A DNA stretch of 48,493 bases from Fidelibacterota bacterium. Lineage in GTDB: Bacteria > Fidelibacterota > Marinisomatia > Marinisomatales > JAADGP01. Shown here piece by piece: positions 35,509 through 44,209 of this stretch. The notes under the pieces are model-generated. The model was given only the letters and a program-made list of their open reading frames with translations. It was not told where the DNA came from and searched no databases. Within the stretch, counting starts at the first letter, position 1. Each line of letters begins with the position of its first letter. The position numbers and the translations under genes were made by a program. The stretch lies in the NCBI GenBank assembly GCA_027021785.1, contig JALUTR010000145.1:1-48493 (forward strand). The letters are read 5' to 3'.

Positions 35509-36755
35509 GATTTCCTCGGGTTCCATTTTCCTTCAGCCACGGCCGGGATAAAGTTTTCAAGGTTGGGTGGCGGGAAGGCAATCGTCTTCCCTTGTTCGAC
35601 GCTCATGTAGGCGGTCATTAACAATTCCGTAACGTTAACTCCGTCACTGAAGTTTTCTTCCGGTCGTTTGCCCGCCAGAAATGACCGGACCATGTGGCGG
35701 TTTTCCGCGGTATAGCCATATTCATCCTGCTCGTTACTGATCACCGGCATGAGACCCATTTCAGCGTTCTGCTTTTCCACCAGGTCTTCTCCGGCGCTGC
35801 CCACCACGTTACGACTGAAAAACACCTTCAGACCGGTATCCAGCGTATTGATGGAGAGCGAATACTCCGGTCCCAGCAATTCCATGCTCAATCTCAGGCC
35901 GGCCCCCACAAAACTCCAGGAAGTGGTTGTTTCCACTACCAATGTTTCACCCTCCTCTGTTTTGTATTCGATAAGGGAACGGGCGAAATCTTCCGCCGGC
36001 CGGTTGAGATAGTCGGTTTTGCCGCCGCTGTTTTCGGAAAGAATCCGGGCGTATTTCTCGCGCTGCCATTTCAGGCAATTGGCGTACGCGTTAACCGACA
36101 CCGGCGTCAGGACCGAGCGGTCGGCGCCGGGGGGCGTGAGCATGAACCGGGCTTCTTCGACGGAATGGCACATCATGTCGTTCAGGACGCCGCCGCCCTG
36201 GAGTTCGCCTTCCCAGAACCACGGCATGTGGGGCCCGCTGTGTTCCTCCGCCGCGCGGGCCAGGTAGGGCCGGCCGGCGATGGAGGCGCCCCGCGCCCAG
36301 ATGATTTCCTTTCCGCGGGTGACGGCGGGAGCGAAAACCTGGTTTTCCAGATAGCCATCCAAAAGATTTACTTTTTGCGCCAGTTCCAGCATTTTCCGCG
36401 CTTCCGCCACGTTGCGACCAAGGGGCTTTTCACAGGCAACGCCCACCAGTTCACCCTTCCCGGATTCGATTGCCGCCGCGATTTCTTCCATGACTTCGAT
36501 ACGGGTAAAATTGGGAGAACAGATCCAGAGCGCGTCGATGTCCGGGTCGGTCACCATTGCGGTTATGGAGTCGAACACCTTCGCGTCGCCTACGCCGATT
36601 TCTCCGGCCAGGGAAGCGGTTTCCGCGGCTGATTTTCTTGTTTTGGACAATACCCCGGCAACGTCCACATCCCGAACCCCGATCAGTGACCTGATATGAA
36701 AGCGCGAGATGAAACCGCCGCCGATGAAGCCGATCCTTAATCTTTTTGTGCTCAT
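35505..36755 (-). CDS. Gfo/Idh/MocA family oxidoreductase, soluble
   Basis: A 416-residue NAD(P)-dependent sugar oxidoreductase. Rossmann loop GFIGGGFISRFH at the N-terminus, the family's EKP motif in ACEKPLGRN with the catalytic Lys, and the C-terminal beta-sheet domain with GGGVLNDMMCHSVEEARF. No signal peptide, so cytosolic. The stop overlaps the DUF1080 fusion start by 4 bp, so the two are co-translated. In 3-keto-glycoside pathways a member of this family oxidises, or reduces back, the C3 hydroxyl; the family alone does not tell substrate or direction. A 28-bp gap separates it from the MFS permease gene upstream. Confidence 0.9.
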   Translation of the reverse strand: MSTKRLRIGFIGGGFISRFHIRSLIGVRDVDVAGVLSKTRKSAAETASLAGEIGVGDAKVFDSITAMVTDPDIDALWICSPNFTRIEVMEEIAAAIESGKGELVGVACEKPLGRNVAEARKMLELAQKVNLLDGYLENQVFAPAVTRGKEIIWARGASIAGRPYLARAAEEHSGPHMPWFWEGELQGGGVLNDMMCHSVEEARFMLTPPGADRSVLTPVSVNAYANCLKWQREKYARILSENSGGKTDYLNRPAEDFARSLIEYKTEEGETLVVETTTSWSFVGAGLRLSMELLGPEYSLSINTLDTGLKVFFSRNVVGSAGEDLVEKQNAEMGLMPVISNEQDEYGYTAENRHMVRSFLAGKRPEENFSDGVNVTELLMTAYMSVEQGKTIAFPPPNLENFIPAVAEGKWNPRKS

Positions 36756-36783
36756 AAAAATCCTTTCTTAATTGCCGGTTATA

Positions 36784-38007
36784 TTACGTCGAGGAGGCGG
36801 GTGCGGGAGATGGAACCTCTTCCTCCCGGAAGAAAATGAGAAACACCGCCGCGGAAAGTACCGTCAGGAAAAAAGGCACGAGAAAAACACCGGTCCAGTC
36901 TGTCTCACTGCCGGAAGTAAAAATGCTCTGAATAAAACCGGCGAAATTGCTGCCGATATAGCTGCCGACGCCTAATACTACCAGATTGATAAGGCTTTGT
37001 GCCGAATGACGAATGTCTTTCGCCGCTATGCGATCGACGTAAATGAAAGCCACCGTAAAGAAAAACACATAACAGAAACCATGCAGCGCCAGGGAGGCGA
37101 TTACCAGCCATGTCGGCGTACCGATGGCAAAGATCAGGTACCGCAACGGCCAGGCCAGGATTCCCAGGATCATTGTTTTCCTGATGCCGTACCGCGGCAG
37201 GAAGTAAGGCAAAAGGAAGGCCATGACAATGATTTCCGCAATTTGTCCGATGACCATTACCCCCGCCACCGTGGAACTGTCGATCCCGATCTTCGCCGAC
37301 GTCAGGAACGGCGCCGTAAGAACGTAGTAGAACATCAGTTCCGTAGAAACAATGAAGGCGATGATGAAAAAGATGAGCGTGTTTTTGTTTTTCAACATTT
37401 TAACGGCTTCCAGGAAAGCTAACGGGTTGGCGGCCGTTTTTTCCGGTGGCGTATCGGGTAGCGCGAGGGAGACCAGACCCATAACGAGGGAGAATATTCC
37501 CGCCAGGAGGAGAGTGTCACCGGCAAACCCCATGGAAGCTTCGCCTTTTGCCACCACTCTCCAGCCCGAAAGAGCCAATCCCGCCACAATCCATCCGATG
37601 GTTCCCCAGACGCGGATCTGACCGAACTCTTTTTCCGAATTCTTCAGGTTTATCAGGGCGATGGAGTTGGTAAGCGCAAGGGTCGGCGCGTACAGCAGGC
37701 AGTAGATAAACATCAACCAGAGCATGGTCGAATAATCGGAGATAGTGGAAATATAGATCAGGAGGGCGCCTCCCACCAGTTGCAGTAGAGCAACTACTTT
37801 CTGAGAAGCAAAGTAGCGATCCGCAATCTGCCCGCCGATGAAGGGGGAAATGATAGTGGCGAGGGGTAAGAGGCTGTAAATGATTCCAACCTGGGTGCCC
37901 GTGAATCCCAGATCGTTAAGGAGATACGCGGAGAGAACCGGCGCCCACGCTCCCCAGATGGCGTATTGAAGAAACATCATGGCGCCGAGACGAATTTTTA
38001 CTCCCAT
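36784..38007 (-). CDS. MFS permease, nucleoside:H+ symporter-like (NHS) family
   Basis: A 407-residue transporter with about 12 helices. The N-terminus reads IRLGAMMFLQYAIWGAWAPV and SAYLLNDLGFTGTQVGIIYS, and later FGQIRVWGTIGWIVAG, the marks of the NupG/XapB-type group. Members next to Gfo/Idh/MocA and sugar isomerase genes are common in FCB and Planctomycetota genomes, so the cargo is more likely a sugar or keto-sugar than a nucleoside; this is context only. It lies within the minus-strand operon, 163 bp after the Tat oxidoreductase gene. Confidence 0.87.
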   Translation of the reverse strand: MGVKIRLGAMMFLQYAIWGAWAPVLSAYLLNDLGFTGTQVGIIYSLLPLATIISPFIGGQIADRYFASQKVVALLQLVGGALLIYISTISDYSTMLWLMFIYCLLYAPTLALTNSIALINLKNSEKEFGQIRVWGTIGWIVAGLALSGWRVVAKGEASMGFAGDTLLLAGIFSLVMGLVSLALPDTPPEKTAANPLAFLEAVKMLKNKNTLIFFIIAFIVSTELMFYYVLTAPFLTSAKIGIDSSTVAGVMVIGQIAEIIVMAFLLPYFLPRYGIRKTMILGILAWPLRYLIFAIGTPTWLVIASLALHGFCYVFFFTVAFIYVDRIAAKDIRHSAQSLINLVVLGVGSYIGSNFAGFIQSIFTSGSETDWTGVFLVPFFLTVLSAAVFLIFFREEEVPSPAPASST

Positions 38008-38170
38008 TTTTTACCCTTTCTGTTAATTAGTCTGTGGGTTATTGTCCGGTTATCCTTCGTTATTATCGATTCAGGGCCGGGGTTTTGGCCGGGGGCAAGG
38101 TCCTTTTCCACGGGTTTCATCCGGCAGAAGAATTTCCGCGAACGATTTTTTTCGGCAGGGGAGACCGAAG

Positions 38171-39769
38171 TCAGACGATTTGCCTTTTGTCCGGATCCCA
38201 TTCAACTCTTCGACCGGTCAGATAGGATTCCGTGGCCATGTGGCAGGCGAGCGCTTCGTGCAAACCGACTTCAATATCGCATTTCGGTTGTCTGTTTTCC
38301 CGGATGGAATCCAGCCAGTCCTTTATATGCAGATGGGTGGGGTCCATGCGTTTCCCTTCACGATAAGTGTAAACCAGGCCCTTATTGGCAAAATATCTGG
38401 CAGTAGCCGAGGTGACACCGTCAATTTGCTTTGATCCCGGGGAATAAGTGTAAATGGGATAGCGGGTGTTTATTATTCCGCTTTCTATCCTTTCCCTGTA
38501 CCGGGTGGATTCCGGGTCGGCCGTTACGACCAGGCCGTGTATTTTGCTGTCCCCGGCTCCGCCGATTTGCATTGTCGCGTCATGGCCCATAAAGATATTC
38601 CCCCGGTTTTTATTGCTAGACAGGGTGGCGCTGTACAGCAGGGTCAAATCCTTATCCGGGTATTCCAGGATGGCCTGGAACACGTCGGGCACATCACGAC
38701 CATCCTTGTAGAAATAAATGCCTCCCGAGGCGGATACGAATTTCGGCGCGCCCAGCTCCATGACCTGGTTAACGGCATCGAATTCATGTGAAAATAAATC
38801 GCCGGAGAGGCCGGTACCGTAATCGTACCAGCAACGCCACCGGAAGAATCTTTTCAATGCTTCCCGGCCAAACGGTATCTTTGTCGGAGCCGGCTCCTGG
38901 AACGTATCCCAGTCGATTGTTCGTCGGTTTCCCTTGGGGTCAATGTCCCAGACCCAGGCGCCCCAGGGGGAATTGCGGTTGGTCGTTACCTCCACAAGGT
39001 TGACCGGCCCAAGCAGTCCCTGTTGGACGATTTCCCGCGCTTTCTCAAGACTATCCACCTGGCGGTTTTGATGGCCGAGTTGAAAAACAATGCCGGTTTC
39101 TTTCACCGTATCATACACGTCAATGGCCTCCTGAAATGTCCTTGTCATTGCTTTTTCACAATAGACATGCTTTCCCGCCCTGGCGGCATCGATGATGATC
39201 CGCGAATGCCAGTGATCCGGTGTGGCGATGATCACGGCATCGATATCATCGTTTGCCAGCATTTCCGTGTAATGTCGATATCTTTTGGCCGCCTCCTTTG
39301 GTTTCCCGCCGGGACGTATTTCATTTGTTGAAGCGGCTAAAGCGGCTCTGGCCCTTACATTGAAGAGGTCGCACACACCAACCAGCGACACATTAAGGTC
39401 ATCCTGTTGCATGAATGTGGCATACCCTTTATCCAGCTTGTTTTTTTGGGCATTGGCCGCTGCTTTTTCAACCCATTCGGGGGTCGCGAAACCGGCGCCC
39501 CGCACCAGGTGCTGACCCCGGCCGCCGTAACCGATAATGCCTAACCGAAGGTGCTCACCGGGACTTTTTGAGGATATGACTGCCGGCGCCTGGTGCTCCG
39601 AAATAAGGTCGGAAAGTAAATTGGATTTCCTCAGCGCATCCCGTTTCATTTTTCTCAGGATATTGTAGAACAACACTCCCACAACCGGAAGTGTTGCCAA
39701 ACCTTTTAGTATTTCCCTCCGATCAAGATCCGTCCCGGAGGCTTTTGAATCGGTATGTTCTTCTTTCAT
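38171..39769 (-). CDS. Tat-exported Gfo/Idh/MocA family oxidoreductase
   Basis: A 532-residue oxidoreductase. The N-terminal DRREILKGLATLPVVGVLFY resembles a twin-arginine signal (RR then a hydrophobic helix), so the folded enzyme with its cofactor is probably exported and held at the membrane. Rossmann loop RLGIIGYGGRGQHL; the family Lys appears in YCEKAMTRT, with Ala where most have Pro. The C-terminal domain contains GDLFSHEFDAVNQVM. As it keeps its nicotinamide cofactor after export, it needs another electron route. Its ATG overlaps the doxX stop by 4 bp, which fits a partner membrane protein. Substrate likely a glycoside or sugar alcohol. Confidence 0.88.
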   Translation of the reverse strand: MKEEHTDSKASGTDLDRREILKGLATLPVVGVLFYNILRKMKRDALRKSNLLSDLISEHQAPAVISSKSPGEHLRLGIIGYGGRGQHLVRGAGFATPEWVEKAAANAQKNKLDKGYATFMQQDDLNVSLVGVCDLFNVRARAALAASTNEIRPGGKPKEAAKRYRHYTEMLANDDIDAVIIATPDHWHSRIIIDAARAGKHVYCEKAMTRTFQEAIDVYDTVKETGIVFQLGHQNRQVDSLEKAREIVQQGLLGPVNLVEVTTNRNSPWGAWVWDIDPKGNRRTIDWDTFQEPAPTKIPFGREALKRFFRWRCWYDYGTGLSGDLFSHEFDAVNQVMELGAPKFVSASGGIYFYKDGRDVPDVFQAILEYPDKDLTLLYSATLSSNKNRGNIFMGHDATMQIGGAGDSKIHGLVVTADPESTRYRERIESGIINTRYPIYTYSPGSKQIDGVTSATARYFANKGLVYTYREGKRMDPTHLHIKDWLDSIRENRQPKCDIEVGLHEALACHMATESYLTGRRVEWDPDKRQIV

Positions 39770-40287
39770 GTCAGCAAATCCTCAGTTGGTTGTGTGTTGT
39801 TCCTGAAAATTAATCTGTCCAAACCAATAATATTGCTCGTGGGGAATACATAAAGCACATACAAGGCACAAGCTTCGATCAAATTCTTATTCACGATAAT
39901 GTAACTGCCTTCCCACGGCCGGGAATATTCCAGTCCTAATAACGGCGGTGTAAAGAAATAATATATCAGGAGCAATACCATGCCGGCAATGGAAGCGTAG
40001 CGCCCCAGCAAACCTAACATTAAAGCCAAACCGATAAGTGTCAAGCCCCACATATTCAGATAGTCCACAATGCCCAATACCACAGGATTAGCCACGATTG
40101 ATTTAGCCAACCCGGAAAAGATCCATTGCACGTCCAATAAATATGCTGCGGATGACCAGTAGGGATTTAGTAGTTTCGCCACACCTTCATAAAGCAGGTG
40201 CCAGCCGATAAGAACACGGAGCAATGATAAACCGATTAATTGATTATTGGTGTATTTTAATGATACCGGTACGGCTTTATTCCCCAT
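39766..40287 (-). CDS. DoxX family membrane protein
   Basis: About 173 residues with four membrane helices. The ATG at 40287 is chosen because a perfect AGGAGG lies just upstream; the open frame to 40491 would run through the repeat element. Family marks: LSLLRVLIGWHLLYEGVAKL near the N-terminus, GIVDYLNMWGLTLIGLALML, and a C-terminal VNKNLIEACALYVLYVFP. DoxX proteins include the membrane subunit of thiosulfate:quinone oxidoreductase, so a redox role at the quinone pool is known for the family. First gene of the operon, overlapping the Tat oxidoreductase. Confidence 0.88.
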   Translation of the reverse strand: MGNKAVPVSLKYTNNQLIGLSLLRVLIGWHLLYEGVAKLLNPYWSSAAYLLDVQWIFSGLAKSIVANPVVLGIVDYLNMWGLTLIGLALMLGLLGRYASIAGMVLLLIYYFFTPPLLGLEYSRPWEGSYIIVNKNLIEACALYVLYVFPTSNIIGLDRLIFRNNTQPTEDLLT

Positions 40288-40418
40288 GGTAGTTCCTCCT
40301 GCGATCGTGGTTTTATAAGAATCAATGTAGTTCAAATTGTCCATAATTGCAACCGTAAGAGAACCTCCCTTGTAATCCCTCATGGGTGGAGAACCAATCC
40401 CCGGAAGCTCCGGGATTT

Positions 40419-40441
40419 CGCTTCCCGACATTCGTCGGGAG
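40419..40441 (+). repeat. 23-bp palindromic element, copy 2
   Basis: Starts CGCTTCCCGAC and ends GTCGGGAG, with inner arms CCCGAC/GTCGGG around ATTC. The heptamer array starts 5 bp later. Confidence 0.7.
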
Positions 40442-40446
40442 ATCTT

Positions 40447-40474
40447 GGTTCCTGGCTCTTGGCTCTTGGCTCTT
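40447..40474 (-). repeat. AAGAGCC heptamer array, 4 units (minus orientation)
   Basis: Plus strand GGTTCCT followed by three GGCTCTT; joined to palindromic copy 2 by GATCTT, itself most of a unit. Confidence 0.85.
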
Positions 40475-40629
40475 GGGACCATGACAGGCAAACTATCGTG
40501 GGGTCACAACCTGAAGAGAAAGCTTGAAACACCTGGGTTTTAGAACTAAGATTATACACGTTCATCCGGCGCTATTCCGGTGCTATCTGAAATTCTTGAG
40601 AAAAAAGGAGGGGTACGGGAACGGGAATC

Positions 40630-42513
40630 ATGTTCCAAATTATCCGCAATAAAACAGTCCTGTGGTCAATTTTCCTGTTGATGTTTGGTAGTCATTATGG
40701 GAAAGAACCTGGGGATGATAAAGTTTCACCGGCAGCGAAAGTAACCGTTTATAAGGACCCCACAAAATCGGTTACCGACCGGGTGGAGGATCTCCTGAGC
40801 CGGATGACACTGGAAGAGAAAATCGGTCAGATGACACAGGTTGACAGGCAATTTCTTGAGCGGGACAGCGATATAGCGACCCGTTATTTGGGTTCTCTTC
40901 TGAGTGGCGGGGGATCCACCCCGGACGAAAACCGTCCCCAATCCTGGGCTGACATGTACGATCGCTATCAGAAGATCGCGTTGTCCTCCCGGCTGGGAAT
41001 ACCGATCCTCTATGGGATTGATGCCGTCCATGGGCATAATAATGTTGTCGGTGCAACTATTTTCCCCCACAACATTGGTCTGGGATGTGCCGATGATCCC
41101 GATCTGGTTGAGGAAGTGAGTCGCATTACAGCCCTGGAGGTCGCCGGGACCGGAATCGACTGGACTTTCGCTCCCTGTATAGCCGTACCCAGGGATGAGC
41201 GTTGGGGAAGAACGTACGAGGGTTACGGGGAAAGTCCGGATATTGTGGCCCGGCTTGGAAAAGCGGCCGTTCGCGGGTTTCAGTCCGGTAAATTGGGGAG
41301 CCCCGGGAATATTTTGGCCTGCGCGAAACATTTTATTGGCGACGGGGGCACCAAGTGGGGAACGGGGCGGAACGGCAAAGCGGACAGAGGCGATACGCAG
41401 ATTTCCGAGGAAGAATTAAGAGCGATTCATTTGCCCGGTTATTTGAGCGCCATAGAAGCCGGTGTTGGGTCGATAATGGCTTCTTACAATCAATGGAACG
41501 GCACTTACTGCCACGCCAGCAAGTATTTATTAACGGATTTGTTAAAGGAAGAGCTTGGATTCGAAGGTTTTGTAGTGTCCGATTGGGAAGGAATTGATCA
41601 GATCCCGGGTGATTACAAAGCGGACATTATTACGGCCATAAATGCCGGGATAGATATGGTAATGGTCCCGGGCGCGGTCCCTTTCGGCGGTGAATCTTAT
41701 ACCCGTTTTATCGAACTCCTGAAAGAAGCGGTCGAAGAGGGATCCATACCGAGGAGCAGAATTGACGATGCTGTACGGCGAATCCTGAAAATTAAATTCA
41801 GAATGGGACTTTTCGAAAACCCGTTTACCGACCGATCGCTTACCGAAAAGATTGGTTCAAAAGAACATCGTGCTGTCGCACGGCAGGCCGTGCGACAGTC
41901 GTTAGTTCTCCTCAAAAATAATAACGGTTTACTCCCGTTGTCAAAGAATATGGAACGGATACTGGTCAGCGGTAAAAATGCGGATGATTTGGGAAACCAA
42001 TGCGGTGGCTGGACAATCTCCTGGCAAGGGGAAAGTGGGTCGGTCACCGAAGGCACGACGATTCTTGAAGGTATAAGGGAAGTGGTTTCACCGGCTACGG
42101 AGGTTCTCTTCTCCCGGGACGGGTTTGGAGCAAAAGACGCGGATGTGGCCATCGTGGTGGTGGGCGAAACACCTTATGCGGAATGGGAAGGAGATAAGGC
42201 TGACCTCACCCTGGACAATGAGGATCGGGAGACGCTCAGGCGGGTAAAAAGCGCCGGCATCCCGCTGGTTGTTATTATTGTTTCGGGACGTCCGCTTATT
42301 ATTGAATCGGAAATTGATGATTGGGATGCGCTTATCGCGGCCTGGTTGCCCGGCACGGAAGGACAGGGAGTGGCCGATGTGCTCTTCGGCGATTACAATC
42401 CCACCGGGAGGCTTTCCATGTCCTGGCCCCGCTCCATGTCCCAAATACCCATTAATGTAGGGGACGAAAAGTATGATCCCCTTTTTGAATATGGTTTCGG
42501 CCTGAGTTATTGA
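40630..42513 (+). CDS. Exported GH3 beta-glucosidase/glucan exohydrolase-like
   Basis: A 627-residue glycosidase with a hydrophobic N-terminus ([14 protein letters not shown]), so exported. Order: TIM-barrel domain with [42 protein letters not shown] and nucleophile D318 in VVSDWEGI; then an (alpha/beta)6 sandwich with the likely acid/base E518 in [11 protein letters not shown], the position used by barley exohydrolase ExoI. It ends FEYGFGLSY, so no fibronectin-like third domain. The family releases glucose from beta-glucans and beta-glucosides in the periplasm. Paired on one strand with a GH4 gene 53 bp downstream. Confidence 0.93.
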   Translation: MFQIIRNKTVLWSIFLLMFGSHYGKEPGDDKVSPAAKVTVYKDPTKSVTDRVEDLLSRMTLEEKIGQMTQVDRQFLERDSDIATRYLGSLLSGGGSTPDENRPQSWADMYDRYQKIALSSRLGIPILYGIDAVHGHNNVVGATIFPHNIGLGCADDPDLVEEVSRITALEVAGTGIDWTFAPCIAVPRDERWGRTYEGYGESPDIVARLGKAAVRGFQSGKLGSPGNILACAKHFIGDGGTKWGTGRNGKADRGDTQISEEELRAIHLPGYLSAIEAGVGSIMASYNQWNGTYCHASKYLLTDLLKEELGFEGFVVSDWEGIDQIPGDYKADIITAINAGIDMVMVPGAVPFGGESYTRFIELLKEAVEEGSIPRSRIDDAVRRILKIKFRMGLFENPFTDRSLTEKIGSKEHRAVARQAVRQSLVLLKNNNGLLPLSKNMERILVSGKNADDLGNQCGGWTISWQGESGSVTEGTTILEGIREVVSPATEVLFSRDGFGAKDADVAIVVVGETPYAEWEGDKADLTLDNEDRETLRRVKSAGIPLVVIIVSGRPLIIESEIDDWDALIAAWLPGTEGQGVADVLFGDYNPTGRLSMSWPRSMSQIPINVGDEKYDPLFEYGFGLSY

Positions 42514-42566
42514 TCGGGCGAACAATCCTGACACGAATAGATCATGAAAATAAAAGGAAAAATATA

Positions 42567-43865
42567 GTGAATCCTCGAATTACATTAGTTGGCGCCGGGA
42601 GCGCGACTTTCGGTCTTGGTACCATCGGCGACATTATTAATAACAAGGCCCTGGAGGGTAGCACTATCGTGCTCCACGATATTGATTCCGGCGCTTTGGA
42701 TCGTATCGCCAATATCTCCAAACAATATATTCAGGAGAAAGGCTTCCCATATAAATTGGAAGCAACCCTGTCCCGGGATGAAGCTTTGCAGGACGCTGAC
42801 TTTATTATCATTTCTATCGAAGTCGGTGATCGCTTTGCTCTTTGGGAACAGGATTGGCAGATTCCCCTGAAGTACGGTATCAAACAGGTTTATGGGGAAA
42901 ACGGAGGCCCGGGGGGTATTTTCCATGCCTTACGGATCATTCCGCCTGTTTTGGATATTTGTGAGGACATCCAAAACATTTGCCCGGAAGCCCTGATTAT
43001 TAATTTCAGTAACCCAATGACCAAGATTGTCCACGCGGTTCGCACGCGCTACCCGGACCTGAATTTCGTGGGGTTATGCCACGAAGTAGCGTCCCTGGTG
43101 GAACATTTACCGAAATTGCTGAACGTGCCGTTTTCCGACTTGTCTATTCGCGCGGGCGGCCTGAATCATTGCAGTATTCTGGTGGAAGCCACGTACCGGG
43201 ATTCCGGGAAGGATGCCTATCCGGATATCCTTGAAAAGGGCCCCGATTATTTTTTAACGGCGCCGGCCTCCTTCAATCATATTGGTGAGCGGTCCTTGTT
43301 CTTGGAAATCCTGCGCCGGTTTCAGGTTCTGCCGATTACCACCGACAGTCATATCGGTGAATATATCCAGTGGGCATGGGACGTTGCGGATCATGACGGG
43401 ATTCGGCTGTTTTATGACACATATAAGAAATCTATGCTTTCGAGAAAAGGTCTTCCGATCGAACTATTGGAACATGGCATGGATGAAAAAGAATATTGGC
43501 GGGTAGTGCCTATCATCGCGGGGATTCTCACGGATTCCGGCCACGAAGAGCTGGCCGTGAATATTCCGAATGATGGATTTATTGACGCATTGCCACGGAA
43601 TCAGATTGTGGAAGTGCCGGCGGTAATAGACCGGAACGGTATTCATGGGATTAAACTTGATCCTTATCCCCCAGCGTTCGCGGGTCTGCTCAAAAACCAG
43701 GTGGCGGTCCACGACCAGTTAACCGAAGCGGTTCTCACGGGATCAAAACAAGCCGTGTTGCAAACCTTACTTGTCGACCCGGTAGTGGACCGGATACAGT
43801 CCCTGGAGGAGATGCTGGACACCATGCTGGCTTTGCAGAAACCGTATTTGGATTATGTAAAATAA
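42567..43865 (+). CDS. GH4 family glycosidase (NAD+ and metal dependent)
   Basis: A 432-residue cytosolic enzyme from the GTG at 42567, behind AAGGAAAA, which gives the family start NPRITLVGAGSATFG; the ATG-like frame at 42510 overlaps GH3. Key stretches: IIISIEVGDRFALWEQDWQI, INFSNPMTKIVHAV, and the metal/Cys site in GLCHEVASL. GH4 enzymes use bound NAD+ to oxidise C3, then eliminate the glycosidic bond, and can act on alpha- or beta-glycosides. CHE at the subgroup position is of the non-phosphorylated-sugar type rather than the CN or CD types; I cannot fix the sugar. Its stop runs into a heptamer array. Confidence 0.9.
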   Translation: MNPRITLVGAGSATFGLGTIGDIINNKALEGSTIVLHDIDSGALDRIANISKQYIQEKGFPYKLEATLSRDEALQDADFIIISIEVGDRFALWEQDWQIPLKYGIKQVYGENGGPGGIFHALRIIPPVLDICEDIQNICPEALIINFSNPMTKIVHAVRTRYPDLNFVGLCHEVASLVEHLPKLLNVPFSDLSIRAGGLNHCSILVEATYRDSGKDAYPDILEKGPDYFLTAPASFNHIGERSLFLEILRRFQVLPITTDSHIGEYIQWAWDVADHDGIRLFYDTYKKSMLSRKGLPIELLEHGMDEKEYWRVVPIIAGILTDSGHEELAVNIPNDGFIDALPRNQIVEVPAVIDRNGIHGIKLDPYPPAFAGLLKNQVAVHDQLTEAVLTGSKQAVLQTLLVDPVVDRIQSLEEMLDTMLALQKPYLDYVK

Positions 43866-43899
43866 AGAGCCAAGAACCAAGAGCCAAGAGCCAAGAGCC
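43865..43899 (+). repeat. AAGAGCC heptamer array, 5 units
   Basis: Units AAGAGCC, AAGAACC and three more AAGAGCC, starting on the last base of the GH4 stop codon; AAGAGCT then leads into palindromic copy 3. Confidence 0.88.
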
Positions 43900-43904
43900 A
43901 AGAG

Positions 43905-43927
43905 CTCCCGGCAGACATCGGGAAGCG
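43905..43927 (-). repeat. 23-bp palindromic element, copy 3
   Basis: On the minus strand it starts CGCTTCCCGAT and ends GCCGGGAG. The heptamer array lies on its GGGAG side, as for copy 2, so the whole composite is inverted here. Confidence 0.65.
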
Positions 43928-44103
43928 GAGCGAAAACACGGCGAATGTCGGAAAACTCGATTGAGCCCGGCAAAGAACCGTAAGTCGGGCATCCCTATTG
44001 TAATACGAATGCTCCGGGCTTCCGCACGCCACCCATAAAATGTTGCGATTTCAACTCTGCTCTAAGAATGTAATCGATTTTTTCATACATAATGCCCCTG
44101 TGG

Positions 44104-44125
44104 TCCTCTTTTCCTTAAAAGAGGA
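44104..44125. terminator. Candidate terminator hairpin in the convergent spacer
   Basis: Perfect 9-bp stem TCCTCTTTT/AAAAGAGGA with a CCTT loop. The arms have A and T runs on opposite sides, so it could act in either direction, but no separate T tract follows. Confidence 0.4.
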
Positions 44126-44209
44126 GAGGACGATACCTCCGGCAAGTAATCCGGCGGATCGTTTGTTAAGTTAACAGCGGAATACAGGGAGGACGAAATT
44201 CAGTTGAAA

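Larger units (their letters stand above)
40288..40629. other. Divergent spacer with repeat composite, between doxX and GH3
   Basis: This 342-bp region between divergent genes holds ACCAATCC at 40393-40400, a small hairpin GGAAGCTCC near 40403, the 23-bp palindromic element at 40419-40441, and a four-unit heptamer array at 40447-40474. The divergent promoters must lie here. An AGGAGGGG at 40606-40613 is 16 bp from the GH3 ATG, rather far for a ribosome site; a GGGAA closer by may serve. Confidence 0.5.
43866..44209. other. Convergent spacer between GH4 and the SglT-like gene
   Basis: 344 bp between convergent genes. It holds the heptamer array and palindromic copy 3, and a hairpin at 44104-44125. 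No gene is seen. The two convergent transcripts probably end here. Confidence 0.5.

Noticed and set aside
35694-36632. 312-residue plus-strand open frame
   Set aside because: It is the antisense of the Gfo/Idh/MocA gene, which has clear family motifs. The protein has no recognisable domain and is His/Arg/Gly-rich, as expected of a shadow.
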